Below, piece by piece: positions 25,100 through 33,908 of a stretch of 64,000 bases of DNA. The notes below the pieces were generated by a model. That model saw nothing but the letters and a program-made list of their open reading frames with translations. It made no database searches and was not told where the DNA came from. Numbering within the stretch: the stretch's first letter is position 1; every line of letters starts with the position of its first letter. The position numbers and the translations under genes are program-made. This DNA comes from Rhizobium grahamii (lineage in GTDB: Bacteria; Pseudomonadota; Alphaproteobacteria; Rhizobiales; Rhizobiaceae): NCBI RefSeq assembly GCF_009498215.1, contig NZ_CP043499.1, forward strand, positions 930,001-994,000, given 5' to 3'.

Positions 25100-27076
25100 T
25101 CAGAACTCCTGCCAGTCGGACCCGCGGCCATTTACGGCCTTGGCGACCCGAGCGGTCAGGCGATGAATCGCAGGCATCTCGGTCTGGCGATCGGACGCGG
25201 CAGCGAGCCGCGCAGCGACCTGCCGTAGTTTGAACTGCGATACCAGTCTCGCGAGGTTCTGAGCCTCCGACGACAGCTTATGCGTCGCGGCCGAGGTCTC
25301 TTCGACCATTGCAGCATTTTGCTGCGTGACCTGGTCCATCTGGTTCACCGCGGTGTTCACCTCCGCCAGGCCAGTCGACTGCTCCTGCGATGCTGTGGCG
25401 ATAGACTGGATGCGCTCGTTGATCTCGACGACGTAGTTTTCGATCTCGCCCAGAGCGCTGCCTGTCTGTTCGACAAGCTGCACACCGGAGCCGACGCTTT
25501 CCGCCGACTTGTTGATAAGCGTCTTGATGTCTTTCGCCGCGGTCGCGGACCGTTGCGCGAGTTCTCGCACTTCCTGCGCGACGACGGCAAAGCCCTTGCC
25601 CGCCTCACCGGCACGCGCTGCCTCGACGCCAGCGTTCAGTGCAAGAAGGTTCGTCTGGAAAGCGATCTCGTCAATGACGTTGATGATCTGCGTGATCTCC
25701 TGTGAGGCGTGCTGGATTGCGCCCATAGCCTCGATGGCGCTCGCAACGATGCGTGCGGAATCCCCGGCACGATCTCTCGCGTCAGAGACCATGCGGCTCG
25801 CTTCCTTCGCCCGGTCGGTCGAGTTCTTCACCACGGCCGTGATCTCATCGAGGGCGGCGGAAGACTCTTCAAGGGCCGCAGCCTGCTGCTCGGTGCGCTT
25901 CGACAGGCTGTCGGAGGATGCCCGCAGTTCGGCGCTGTTACCGCTCAGCGTATCGCTCGCGGAACGAATGTCGGAAATGGTGTCCTGCAGTCGAGAGATC
26001 GTGTTGTTCACGTTGCGCTGCAACTGAGCGAAGACGCCCTTGAAATCGCCATGCATGGTCTGCGTGAGATCGCCGTCGGCAAGCAGGCTCACCACCCGGT
26101 TCGTTTCACCGACGCCGATCTCGACCGAGGAGACGAGCGCATTGACGTTGCGAGCAAAGGCATCGAGGTTCTCGTCGTCGTAGGTCTTGTCGATACGGCG
26201 CGAGAAGTCACCGTCGGCAGCCGAAGAGACGACGGTCGCGAGACCGGCCTGGAGGCTGTCGCTCTTCTGGCGCATTGCGCTTTCCTGAGCATTCATGCGC
26301 TGGACCTCGATGCCATTGCGCTTGAACACTTCGACCGCTGCGGCCATATCGCCGATCTCGTCGGGGCGGCCGACATACGGCACTTCGGTGGAGTAGTCCC
26401 CGTCCGCGAGCGACTTCATCGTTGCAGTAACGCGACCAATCGGCCGGCTGACCTGGTGCGTCGCGATATAGAAGGCGAGGCCGACACCGCCGAGGATACC
26501 AACGAGTGTCGCTACGAGCGTGGCGATCAGGACGTTCTGCTGGAAGGTACGAAGGTCCTCGGTTACCTCCCGAAGGCGGGCCTCGTCCGCGGCGACGATG
26601 TCGTCGATTTCCTTCTGGAACGACTTCCGGTTGGCGCGGTTCTCGTCGGTGTTGCCCTGCTTGCTTGCGGCGGCGGGACCTTCGGTAACGGCTAAGCGCG
26701 CGGTTTCGGTGCGGAGTGTCGTGAACGCCTGCGCGGCCTGCTCGAGCTGGCCGAACTCCGTCTTCTCCCAATCCGGAACGGCAGGTTTCCAGGCGGCAAG
26801 AAGCTCGTTCATCTGAGCGAGCGACTTCGATGCACCATCCGCATAAGTCTGTGACGCCTTGGCGGATTCGGCGGCGTATGCACCCCGGAGGTCCATGACG
26901 ACTGCCGTCACCAGCCGGTTCAATTTTTCGCCCATCTTGCTTCGCATGGAAATGTTTTCCAGCGCGCCGACGCGGTCGTCGTAGACGTTGATTGTATAGA
27001 TGCCGATCGAGCCGATCAGCAGAGCGACGAGCGCCATGACGGCCACGATCGCGTAGATCTTGCCACGGATTCTCAT
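25100..27076 (-). CDS. Methyl-accepting chemotaxis protein with CheR-tether pentapeptide
   Basis: A 658-residue chemoreceptor. TM1 (about 7-30) and TM2 (about 183-210, VLIATLVATLVGILGGVGLAF) flank a four-helix-bundle-like periplasmic domain. A HAMP region follows at SRPIGRVTATMKSLADGDYS, with a second HAMP-like unit around 290. The signalling domain contains AFQTNLLALNAGVEAARAGE and VRELAQRSATAAKDI. It ends in DWQEF, which fits the xWxxF CheR/CheB docking pentapeptide, so this is likely a major, fully adaptable receptor. Start 27076 has GGAG. No che genes are next to it. Confidence 0.93.
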   Translation of the reverse strand: MRIRGKIYAIVAVMALVALLIGSIGIYTINVYDDRVGALENISMRSKMGEKLNRLVTAVVMDLRGAYAAESAKASQTYADGASKSLAQMNELLAAWKPAVPDWEKTEFGQLEQAAQAFTTLRTETARLAVTEGPAAASKQGNTDENRANRKSFQKEIDDIVAADEARLREVTEDLRTFQQNVLIATLVATLVGILGGVGLAFYIATHQVSRPIGRVTATMKSLADGDYSTEVPYVGRPDEIGDMAAAVEVFKRNGIEVQRMNAQESAMRQKSDSLQAGLATVVSSAADGDFSRRIDKTYDDENLDAFARNVNALVSSVEIGVGETNRVVSLLADGDLTQTMHGDFKGVFAQLQRNVNNTISRLQDTISDIRSASDTLSGNSAELRASSDSLSKRTEQQAAALEESSAALDEITAVVKNSTDRAKEASRMVSDARDRAGDSARIVASAIEAMGAIQHASQEITQIINVIDEIAFQTNLLALNAGVEAARAGEAGKGFAVVAQEVRELAQRSATAAKDIKTLINKSAESVGSGVQLVEQTGSALGEIENYVVEINERIQSIATASQEQSTGLAEVNTAVNQMDQVTQQNAAMVEETSAATHKLSSEAQNLARLVSQFKLRQVAARLAAASDRQTEMPAIHRLTARVAKAVNGRGSDWQEF

Positions 27077-27311
27077 ATGAACTCCAGATATTTGCAGTTG
27101 GCGGATTGCAGCCGTCATGGCCAAGGGAGGGTGATCGTGCGTAACAGCCTAGAGTTTAACGGGATACAAATCTGCACCCGCATTATTTGTCATTCAGATC
27201 TGTCAATTAGCGACATCTAGACATGACTTGAGCCAGGATCGCGCGACGTCGCGCAACCGTAGGCAACCTAGTCCCTGCCTCTGTCAGGACCGCACAAGGC
27301 GCCACGTGTCG

Positions 27312-28184
27312 TTAAGCGTAGGCCCGGCAATAGGCTTCGAACTCTCGGGCGGGAGCTGTACGGTGCCGTTCCCTGTGCCGAAGCAACGTGAACCGCCGCG
27401 GCGAAAGTTCGACGTCGAGTGCTCGCAACTGCCCGTTCTCGACGAACGGCGTCACGATCGACTCGGAGAGTGCCGTCAAGCAGGTGCCGCTTCGCACCGC
27501 CGATAGTACCGCCTCGTTCGAGGGGAGAACGAGAGAAACGTTAAGCGAAGCCGGATCGATTCCCATCTCGCGAAGTGCCTGTTCAAGCACTGAGCGCGTT
27601 CCCGACCCCGCTTCCCGCATGATCCAGGATTCTCGCATCAGGTCCTCGGCGCGCACCTCGTGCTGATTGCGAGCACCGGCGACGACCACCAACCGATCGT
27701 TCGCGATGGTGGAACTGGAAAGTGCGGGTTCATCCAGCGTCCCCTCTATGAAGCCGAGTTCTGCGTCACCATTGATCACCGCGGCGGCGACTGTCGCGGT
27801 GTTCCCGATCGTAAGATTGACGTTCACGCCCGGATAGGCCTGCGAGAACCCGAGAAGGAGTGGCGGCAGCCAGTAGTTGGCGATCGTCTGGCTTGCATGA
27901 ACATCCAACTGTCCGGTGCTGAGGTTACCCAACTCGGCAAGAACGGCCTCGGTCGTCTTCACGCGGGCAAGCGTTTCCTTTGCTTCGCGCAGAAACACCT
28001 TCCCCTTCCTGGTCAGCCGGATGCCGCGGCCAACGCGGTCGAAGAGCACGACGGAATAGAAGTTCTCAAGCGCCTTGATCGAGGCACTAACCGCAGAAGG
28101 CGTCAGCCGCAGAGCGACCGCCGCCTGGGTCAGATGCTCGCGTTCGGCAACCGCCACGAAAATGGTCAACTGTTCAAACGTCAC
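27312..28184 (-). CDS. LysR regulator, probably of the adjacent yeiH-like gene
   Basis: A 290-residue LysR regulator with the HTH in residues 1-60 (VTFEQLTIFVAVAEREHLTQ, TPSAVSASIKALE) and an effector domain from about 80. I prefer the GTG at 28184, where family members normally begin (MTFEQL...), over an ATG at 28214 that has no ribosome site. It is divergent from the YeiH-type exporter. CbbR/CysB-like LysR proteins with this neighbour usually respond to sulfur or carbon metabolites; the effector is unknown. Confidence 0.88.
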   Translation of the reverse strand: MTFEQLTIFVAVAEREHLTQAAVALRLTPSAVSASIKALENFYSVVLFDRVGRGIRLTRKGKVFLREAKETLARVKTTEAVLAELGNLSTGQLDVHASQTIANYWLPPLLLGFSQAYPGVNVNLTIGNTATVAAAVINGDAELGFIEGTLDEPALSSSTIANDRLVVVAGARNQHEVRAEDLMRESWIMREAGSGTRSVLEQALREMGIDPASLNVSLVLPSNEAVLSAVRSGTCLTALSESIVTPFVENGQLRALDVELSPRRFTLLRHRERHRTAPAREFEAYCRAYA

Positions 28185-28284
28185 GCAACCGTTCTCATTT
28201 ACAGAATGAAACATCCATTATTATTCGATAGATCAAAACGGAATGGAAGAATAGCCTTCAAATGCCAAGTGCATTGGAGCTTTC

Positions 28285-29295
28285 ATGTCGACCTTCCCGA
28301 AATTGCCTGAGATTATTCCCGGCACAATCGCCGCTATCGCGATAACTGCCCTGTCCCAGCTCATGGTCTTCGGAGAAAGAACCCTGACTGGTTTCGAGCT
28401 CCTTGACGGGCTCGTGATTGCAATCCTGCTGGGCACCCTCTGGCATACCGTCTTTGGGCTGCGTCCGTTGTTGAAGCCCGGCGTCGCGTTTTCGAGCAAG
28501 GTTCTTCTGGAGCTTGCGATCGTCTTCCTCGGTGCTTCCGTGAGCGTCGCGACTGTTGCCGACGCCGGATCGAAGATGATCCTCGTTATTGTTGGCACCG
28601 TGCTTTTATCGCTGATGATCAGCTACGGCATATGCAGGGTGCTTGGATTGCATGACCACCTTGCCACGCTGGTGGCTTGCGGAAACTCGATTTGCGGGAA
28701 CTCGGCCATTGTCGCCGCCGCTCCTGTGATCGGCGCGCGCTCCGACGACGTCGCTGCTTCGATCGCGTTTACGGCCGCGCTCGGGATCGTCGTCGTGCTC
28801 GTGCTGCCACCCCTTTTTCCTGCCAGTCACCTCAGCGAATGGCAGTATGGCGTCTTGGCCGGCATGACGGTCTACGCGGTCCCGCAGGTGCTTGCCGCCA
28901 CGGCGCCAATTGGGGTCGCAAGCGTTCAGATCGGCACGCTCGTGAAACTGATGCGCGTGCTGATGCTGGGCCCGGTCGTCCTGCTGTTGAGACTGAAGAA
29001 GGGCAACCAGAGCGTAGCCCGACCGTCGCTGGCACATCTTGTGCCGTGGTTCATTGTCGGTTTCTTCGGGATGATGTTTCTGCGCAGCCTCGACCTGATA
29101 CCAACCACGATTCTCACCATTACAAAGGCCGGATCGACCTACCTTACAATCGTCTCCATGGCGGCGCTGGGGCTGTCCGTGAACATGCGGACCGTCTTCG
29201 CATCCGGCGGCCGTGTCCTTCTTGCCGGCATTCTCTCCATGTTGGCGCTCGCCACCATGAGTGTGGTTGGATTGATGATCCTGCATGCGAACTGA
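28285..29295 (+). CDS. YeiH family putative sulfate/sulfite exporter
   Basis: A 336-residue polytopic membrane protein with about nine or ten helices. The UPF0324/YeiH family marker VACGNSICGNSAIVAAAPVI spans residues 131-150. It ends with MRTVFASGGRVLLAGILSMLALATM. The start has GGAG six bases upstream of the ATG. It is divergent from a LysR gene across a 100-bp promoter region. YeiH proteins are annotated as putative sulfate or sulfite exporters from context in organosulfonate degraders; no direct evidence is visible here. Confidence 0.88.
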   Translation: MSTFPKLPEIIPGTIAAIAITALSQLMVFGERTLTGFELLDGLVIAILLGTLWHTVFGLRPLLKPGVAFSSKVLLELAIVFLGASVSVATVADAGSKMILVIVGTVLLSLMISYGICRVLGLHDHLATLVACGNSICGNSAIVAAAPVIGARSDDVAASIAFTAALGIVVVLVLPPLFPASHLSEWQYGVLAGMTVYAVPQVLAATAPIGVASVQIGTLVKLMRVLMLGPVVLLLRLKKGNQSVARPSLAHLVPWFIVGFFGMMFLRSLDLIPTTILTITKAGSTYLTIVSMAALGLSVNMRTVFASGGRVLLAGILSMLALATMSVVGLMILHAN

Positions 29296-29453
29296 GGGAT
29301 GCTCACGCAGATAGACGTTCCTGCCGCTGGAGATCCGTTCCGGCATGAAGCAGCTTCCCGTGCCCGGTGTCGCGCCAAAACTCGTTAAGATAAGGCTTTC
29401 AACCTTTTCGCCGCGCATGGTCACATGCTTGCTTCCGCCCTAAATCTCAAGGC

Positions 29454-30740
29454 ATGGACACTGACCGAGTAGCCAACTCTTCAGACACGATCAAAACGTC
29501 CGCGAAAAAAGCCTCTCAACGGTTGACGCCCGAGATCGTTGACGAAGTTGATCGCCTTCTCGCGGGGCGTACGCGCGACATACGCCTGAGCGCCGATCTC
29601 GCCGGACTTTTCCGCGCCAGGTCTTGGTCGTCGACAGCGAAAATCATCAGAGCCTGGATGGCCTGGGTCATCGTTCTCGACGTGCTGACACTGGCCGTCA
29701 ACGCAGTGCTGCTATCGCCCGGCTCGGTTGTTCCCATGCTCGCGCCAGCTTCGATCCTGCCTCCCGTCGCTCTCGCGGTCGGCGCCGTATTCCTGAAGCC
29801 CCGCCCATTGTGGATGCAGGACACCGCTATCCAGTTGGGCATGTTCCTGATCCTGCTGTCGGTCGCTCTCGTTGCGGTCAATGCGGGGGGCGAATATTAC
29901 GAGCGGCACCTGACGATCATGATCTTTGTCGCGGTAACGGCAATCATCATCTTTCCCATCCCGCTCAAATGGTCGATGTCGATCGCAGTTTTCGCGCTCA
30001 GCCTCTATCTGGTCTTCCAATTGCAAAATCCGGACATCAGAACGGGAAGCGCCCTTGCAGGCGCGCTCTTTTTCGCGAGCGGCGTGATTGCGACACTGGT
30101 CGCCCGTCGAACTGCAAATATCCTGGCGCACAAGACATTCCTGCTTGAGCTGCGCGATCGCGCACGCCTCGCAGAATTGACGGACGCCAACTCGCGCCTG
30201 GAACTCCTTGCCCGAACCGATCCTCTCACGGGCATCGCCAATCGCAGATGGATGATGGAAACCCTCAACCGGGCCTGGAGCGAGGATCTTGAACCGATGA
30301 AAGGTGTCGCAATCCTGATGTGCGACGTCGATCACTTCAAGCAGCTCAATGACAGCCTGGGCCATGGCGAAGGGGACCGCTGCCTGGTGAAGGTGGCGGG
30401 GATCATACAAAGCAGCCTGCGAGACGAGCGTGATCATGTAGCACGCTATGGTGGGGAGGAGTTCCTCGTGCTTCTTCCGGACGCCGACGGGCAGGACGCA
30501 TCAACCGTAGCCGAGAGAATCAGAAGCCGGGTCGAAGCCGCATCCCTGCCCAATCCAAGTTCCACCCTCGGACCCTATGTCACCGTCAGCATCGGCCTCG
30601 CTGCATACAAACGTGGTGGTGAATCCGTCTCGTCCGAAATGCTCCAGCGCCACGCCGACAAAGCGCTGTACCTCGCGAAGAGAGCCGGCCGCAACCGTGT
30701 GGTTATCTATCCCGCCGACGCGCGCGAGGTACAGCGCTGA
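29454..30740 (+). CDS. Membrane diguanylate cyclase (GGEEF)
   Basis: A 428-residue protein. Residues 55-220 hold about six hydrophobic segments (AWMAWVIVLDVLTLAVNAVLL, AIQLGMFLILLSVALVAV, TIMIFVAVTAIIIFPI), forming a membrane sensor. A GGDEF domain begins at about 257 (ARTDPLTGIANRR). The active site RYGGEEFLVLLP is intact. The I-site position reads DERD instead of RxxD, so product inhibition is probably lost. It is transcribed downstream of yeiH, but a 158-bp gap makes a shared operon uncertain. Confidence 0.9.
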   Translation: MDTDRVANSSDTIKTSAKKASQRLTPEIVDEVDRLLAGRTRDIRLSADLAGLFRARSWSSTAKIIRAWMAWVIVLDVLTLAVNAVLLSPGSVVPMLAPASILPPVALAVGAVFLKPRPLWMQDTAIQLGMFLILLSVALVAVNAGGEYYERHLTIMIFVAVTAIIIFPIPLKWSMSIAVFALSLYLVFQLQNPDIRTGSALAGALFFASGVIATLVARRTANILAHKTFLLELRDRARLAELTDANSRLELLARTDPLTGIANRRWMMETLNRAWSEDLEPMKGVAILMCDVDHFKQLNDSLGHGEGDRCLVKVAGIIQSSLRDERDHVARYGGEEFLVLLPDADGQDASTVAERIRSRVEAASLPNPSSTLGPYVTVSIGLAAYKRGGESVSSEMLQRHADKALYLAKRAGRNRVVIYPADAREVQR

Positions 30741-30784
30741 TATCGTTCATTGCCTCCAAAGTTCCGGCATTGAAGGCAGTTTTA

Positions 30785-31227
30785 TTAGGACGAGAATCCG
30801 AATGGAGGCATTCCATTTTCGCCGGGCACTTCCTGCGGAAATTCCAACAGACCTCTCGGTGGGTGAATATCCGTCCGTCCTGCTCTACGAGCGGCTGCAA
30901 ACTGTATTGATTCGATCAACTCGAGATCAAGGACAGGCTTCTGAAGGACGCCCAATGCGCCGGGAACCCCACCTCTGAGAACGCCCGGATCGCTGGTCAT
31001 GAACAGCACCGTCACATCGGCTTCCGCCAATGTTCGCCCGACGATCGGGCCAGTCGGCCCTCGAGATTGACGTCGACAAGTGCCATGTCCACATGATCGG
31101 CGAGCAACAGCGCTTGATACATATTGCTGGCGATGCCAACAGCGTGGTGCCCAAGTTCCTCGACGGTATCTTGAAGATTGAGAGCGACCAAAGGCTGATC
31201 TTCTACTATTAATACATTGAAGGACAT
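30785..31227 (-). pseudogene. Single-domain response regulator, frameshifted
   Basis: Two overlapping frames together encode one receiver domain. The first, starting at 31227 after a GGAG site, gives MSFNVLIVEDQPLVALNLQD and the phospho-acceptor LVDVNLEGR, then is broken. The second gives TGPIVGRTLAEADVTVLFMT, the conserved Lys in GVLQKPVLD, and a tail ending GMPPFGFSS. The break is near 31050-31057, where about one net base (or four, by slippage on a CTG repeat) is missing. Either a real loss or a sequencing error. No histidine kinase gene is adjacent. Confidence 0.75.
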
Positions 31228-31360
31228 AGGTTTTCTCCGCTGGTTAAATCTTCTCCGTTGTGCTCCAGTTAGGAGGTAACACTTGGAACCCGGCAGGTGT
31301 TCCGCAGAGAAAGTGCCAGATCGGCAATGGTAAGCGCCGCTGCAACTGTAGCGCCGGAGT

Positions 31361-31543
31361 TCAGAACACCTCTCGATACACGAAAACGACAACGATCATG
31401 ATCGGGACAGTGACGATGCAGATCACCGACCAAAGCGTGCATCCTGCGCCGACACCAAAGAAAGAGAAGGCATGCAACAGCGCATGCCGCCTTATCAACC
31501 AAGGCAGAAGAATGCCAAGAATGATGCCTATCAACCAGCTCAT
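31361..31543 (-). CDS. Small two-helix membrane protein
   Basis: A 60-residue protein with two hydrophobic segments, MSWLIGIILGILLPWLI and GCTLWSVICIVTVPIMIVVVFV, joined by a short loop with RRHALLHAFSFFG. A very strong AAAGGAG site lies six bases upstream of the ATG, so it is probably real. No family was recognised. It lies upstream of the response regulator gene in the same direction. Confidence 0.6.
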   Translation of the reverse strand: MSWLIGIILGILLPWLIRRHALLHAFSFFGVGAGCTLWSVICIVTVPIMIVVVFVYREVF

Positions 31544-31847
31544 TTCGTCTCCTTTTGCGATCAAGCTCGGCGGAAGCAAAATCATCGCTGACCCGAATTG
31601 TTCCCTTGCGAAACAGCGCGAAAGCCCGTGAAAGAACTGGGAGCATGGCAACGAACAACGCCGGCCCTCCCATGCAAGATCGGGCCAGATGGGCAACCAG
31701 TGATGCGGCAGACTTCTCGCTCCGATGGATTAATTTCACGAACCGTTCGACGAAGGCTCGCGGAGGGTTGGCTGGCGCTCGCCGCCGTTGTAGGGCTTCG
31801 TCGCGACTGATGCCTTGGCCAGGCTAGCGGAAGATGGGACTGAGGAA
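31544..31847. other. Intergenic region between divergent genes
   Basis: A 304-bp stretch between the small membrane protein (minus) and the DHA2 exporter (plus). It should hold both promoters. No inverted repeat or RNA stands out to me. Confidence 0.35.
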
Positions 31848-33332
31848 ATGAACGATATATCCCGTCAGACAGAGAAGGCCGTGACGCCATCCGCTCTGTC
31901 GGAGTCCGAGAAGAACGTCATTATCGCGGGCGTCCTTCTTTCCATGTTGCTCGCCGCGCTGGACCAGACGATCGTTGCTCCAGCCATGCCGACGATCGGC
32001 AAGGCACTCGGGCACGCCGAGTATCTTCCTTGGGTTGTGACAGGCTATCTGCTCACCGCGACCGCCATGGCGCCGCTCTATGGCAAGATCTCGGATGTGC
32101 GCGGACGGCGACCGACTATTTTCGCCGCCATAATCATCTTTCTTATTGGATCACTGATCAGCGCACTTGCGCCTAGTATGCTGGTGCTGATCCTCGGCCG
32201 CGCTGTCCAGGGGCTTGGCGGCGGTGGCCTGTTCGCTCTTTCACAGACGGTTATCGGCGATCTGGTGCCGCCGCGCGAGCGCGCGAAATATGCTGCCTGG
32301 ATCTCCGGTACCTGGGCGGTGGCGAGCATTGCCGGACCCCTGCTGGGAGGCACTTTCGCCGAACATTTCCATTGGTCCCTGATTTTCTGGATCAACCTCC
32401 CCCTCGGATTGGTGGCACTCGCGATCATCAACAATCCATTGAAGAAGCTTCCGGTCGCCGCACGTACGCACCGGATAGACGCCGCCGGCGCCGCCCTCCT
32501 CGTGGCTGCGACCGCCATCTTGCTACTTGCTCTCAACTGGGGCGGCAGCCGCTATTCATGGCTTTCCCCGACGATAGCAGGATTACTGGGCGCTTCCGCT
32601 GCCCTCTGGGCAATGTTCGGCTTGCGGCTGCGACGCACGGCTGAGCCGCTGATCTCGCTGGAAGTTCTCGGCAATCCGATCGTGCGGTACGGGACGCTAT
32701 CCATGTTCACTGCGCAGGCTGCCAACGTCGGCCTCTCGGTTTATCTCCCCGTCTACATGCAATCATTCCACGGCCTATCAGCCGGTGGCTCAGGCGTTGC
32801 CATGCTTGGCCTGCTCCTCGGTGCCGTTGTCGGAGCGACGGTCAGCGGCCGCAGCATCCCGCGTGTCGCGCGCTACAAGATGATCGCGATCGCCGGCGCC
32901 CTTTTTAGCCTGATCTGCCTCGCCGCGCTGGCTTTCCTGGCCGGTCGCTCGTCGCTACTTGTGCTTGAACTCCTGACCATCGGCGCAGGCTTCGGGACTG
33001 GCATGACGTTTCCGGTCGCGACCATCTCGGTTCAGAATGCGGTGGATCAGGCCCATCTTGGCGTCGCCACAGGCGTGCTGACGTTCCTGCGGTCACTCGG
33101 CGGAGCCTTGGGCGTCGCAGTTCTTGGCGCGATCGCGCTCGGCAATGGCCTACCCCTTGGCGGCGAAAGCTTGACCGCGTCGAGCGCGACAGCCACATCG
33201 GCCGCGCCTTTCGCTTATATTTTCTTCGCATGCGCCGCAGCCATGGCGTTATCACTTCTCGTGCTCCACCTCATGCCGGAAAAGTCCCTGCGGGGTCGCG
33301 CCGAGAACGACGTTCCGACCGTGGTGGAATGA
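31848..33332 (+). CDS. DHA2-type MFS drug efflux transporter (14 TM)
   Basis: A 494-residue major facilitator with about 14 helices. Motif LAALDQTIVAPAMPTIGKAL in TM1, the motif A region GKISDVRGRRP, and RAVQGLGGGGLFALSQTVIGD match the EmrB/QacA (DHA2) family. The start at 31848 has a GAGGA very close to the ATG, so the exact start is only moderately certain. It exports drugs or other hydrophobic compounds by proton antiport; no membrane-fusion partner (EmrA) or regulator is adjacent. Confidence 0.88.
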   Translation: MNDISRQTEKAVTPSALSESEKNVIIAGVLLSMLLAALDQTIVAPAMPTIGKALGHAEYLPWVVTGYLLTATAMAPLYGKISDVRGRRPTIFAAIIIFLIGSLISALAPSMLVLILGRAVQGLGGGGLFALSQTVIGDLVPPRERAKYAAWISGTWAVASIAGPLLGGTFAEHFHWSLIFWINLPLGLVALAIINNPLKKLPVAARTHRIDAAGAALLVAATAILLLALNWGGSRYSWLSPTIAGLLGASAALWAMFGLRLRRTAEPLISLEVLGNPIVRYGTLSMFTAQAANVGLSVYLPVYMQSFHGLSAGGSGVAMLGLLLGAVVGATVSGRSIPRVARYKMIAIAGALFSLICLAALAFLAGRSSLLVLELLTIGAGFGTGMTFPVATISVQNAVDQAHLGVATGVLTFLRSLGGALGVAVLGAIALGNGLPLGGESLTASSATATSAAPFAYIFFACAAAMALSLLVLHLMPEKSLRGRAENDVPTVVE

Positions 33333-33387
33333 CCGCACGAAAGCATCTGCCTGCTGAAGGCGGCCGGCTTCGTCGCCGCCGCGATTA

Positions 33388-33798
33388 TCAGGCGGCTGCG
33401 ACAAGCAGGTCCTCAATAGAGGCAACATGGACAAACGACCGCGCCGCCGTAGCAAGATCGCGATCCAAGGTCACCAGTGCATCCGCCTGAAGCCGTGTTA
33501 CCGCGATGTACTCGGCACTGTAGGTATCTTGCCAGTCAAGCGTGTTGGCTATCTCCCACGCGTGGCGTTGTAGTACACGATCGCCAAGCAGCCGAATTTG
33601 CAGCCCTCGAAGATAGTCGAGCTGAACATCAGCCTCCTTCTTCGCAAGATCGCCACTGCGGACGGCAGAATAGAGTTGCGACAACACCTGCGATCGCAGG
33701 AGCGTCGGGGCAACCAAGGCGTGGTCCTTAGGCACCTTTGCCTCGTCCTTCGCCAGCAACAACGCGACATCGTAAGTTATCGCAAACCGCTTCTTCAC
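33388..33798 (-). CDS. Lone PIN-domain protein (VapC-like)
   Basis: A 136-residue PIN-domain protein that starts at GTG 33798 after a GGAGGAGGG site. Candidate metal ligands are Asp in ITYDVALLLA near residue 10, Asp in DWQDTYSAEYIAVTRLQADA, and Asp in VTLDRDLA. VapC toxins are endoribonucleases normally paired with an antitoxin gene immediately upstream. Here the 110 bp upstream (33799-33908) encode no antitoxin and then ChrA begins, so it is an orphan. The residue after LRS is Gln, where VapC usually has an acidic residue. Confidence 0.75.
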   Translation of the reverse strand: MKKRFAITYDVALLLAKDEAKVPKDHALVAPTLLRSQVLSQLYSAVRSGDLAKKEADVQLDYLRGLQIRLLGDRVLQRHAWEIANTLDWQDTYSAEYIAVTRLQADALVTLDRDLATAARSFVHVASIEDLLVAAA

Positions 33799-33908
33799 TG
33801 GGCCCTCCTCCTGCAGTCAATTGTCCTGCAACGCCAATGTTGCGTCAGCTAGCGTCGCGCGCAGACAATCCAACCGGCTCTCTTCAGCGATGCGCTATCC
33901 GGTGACCT

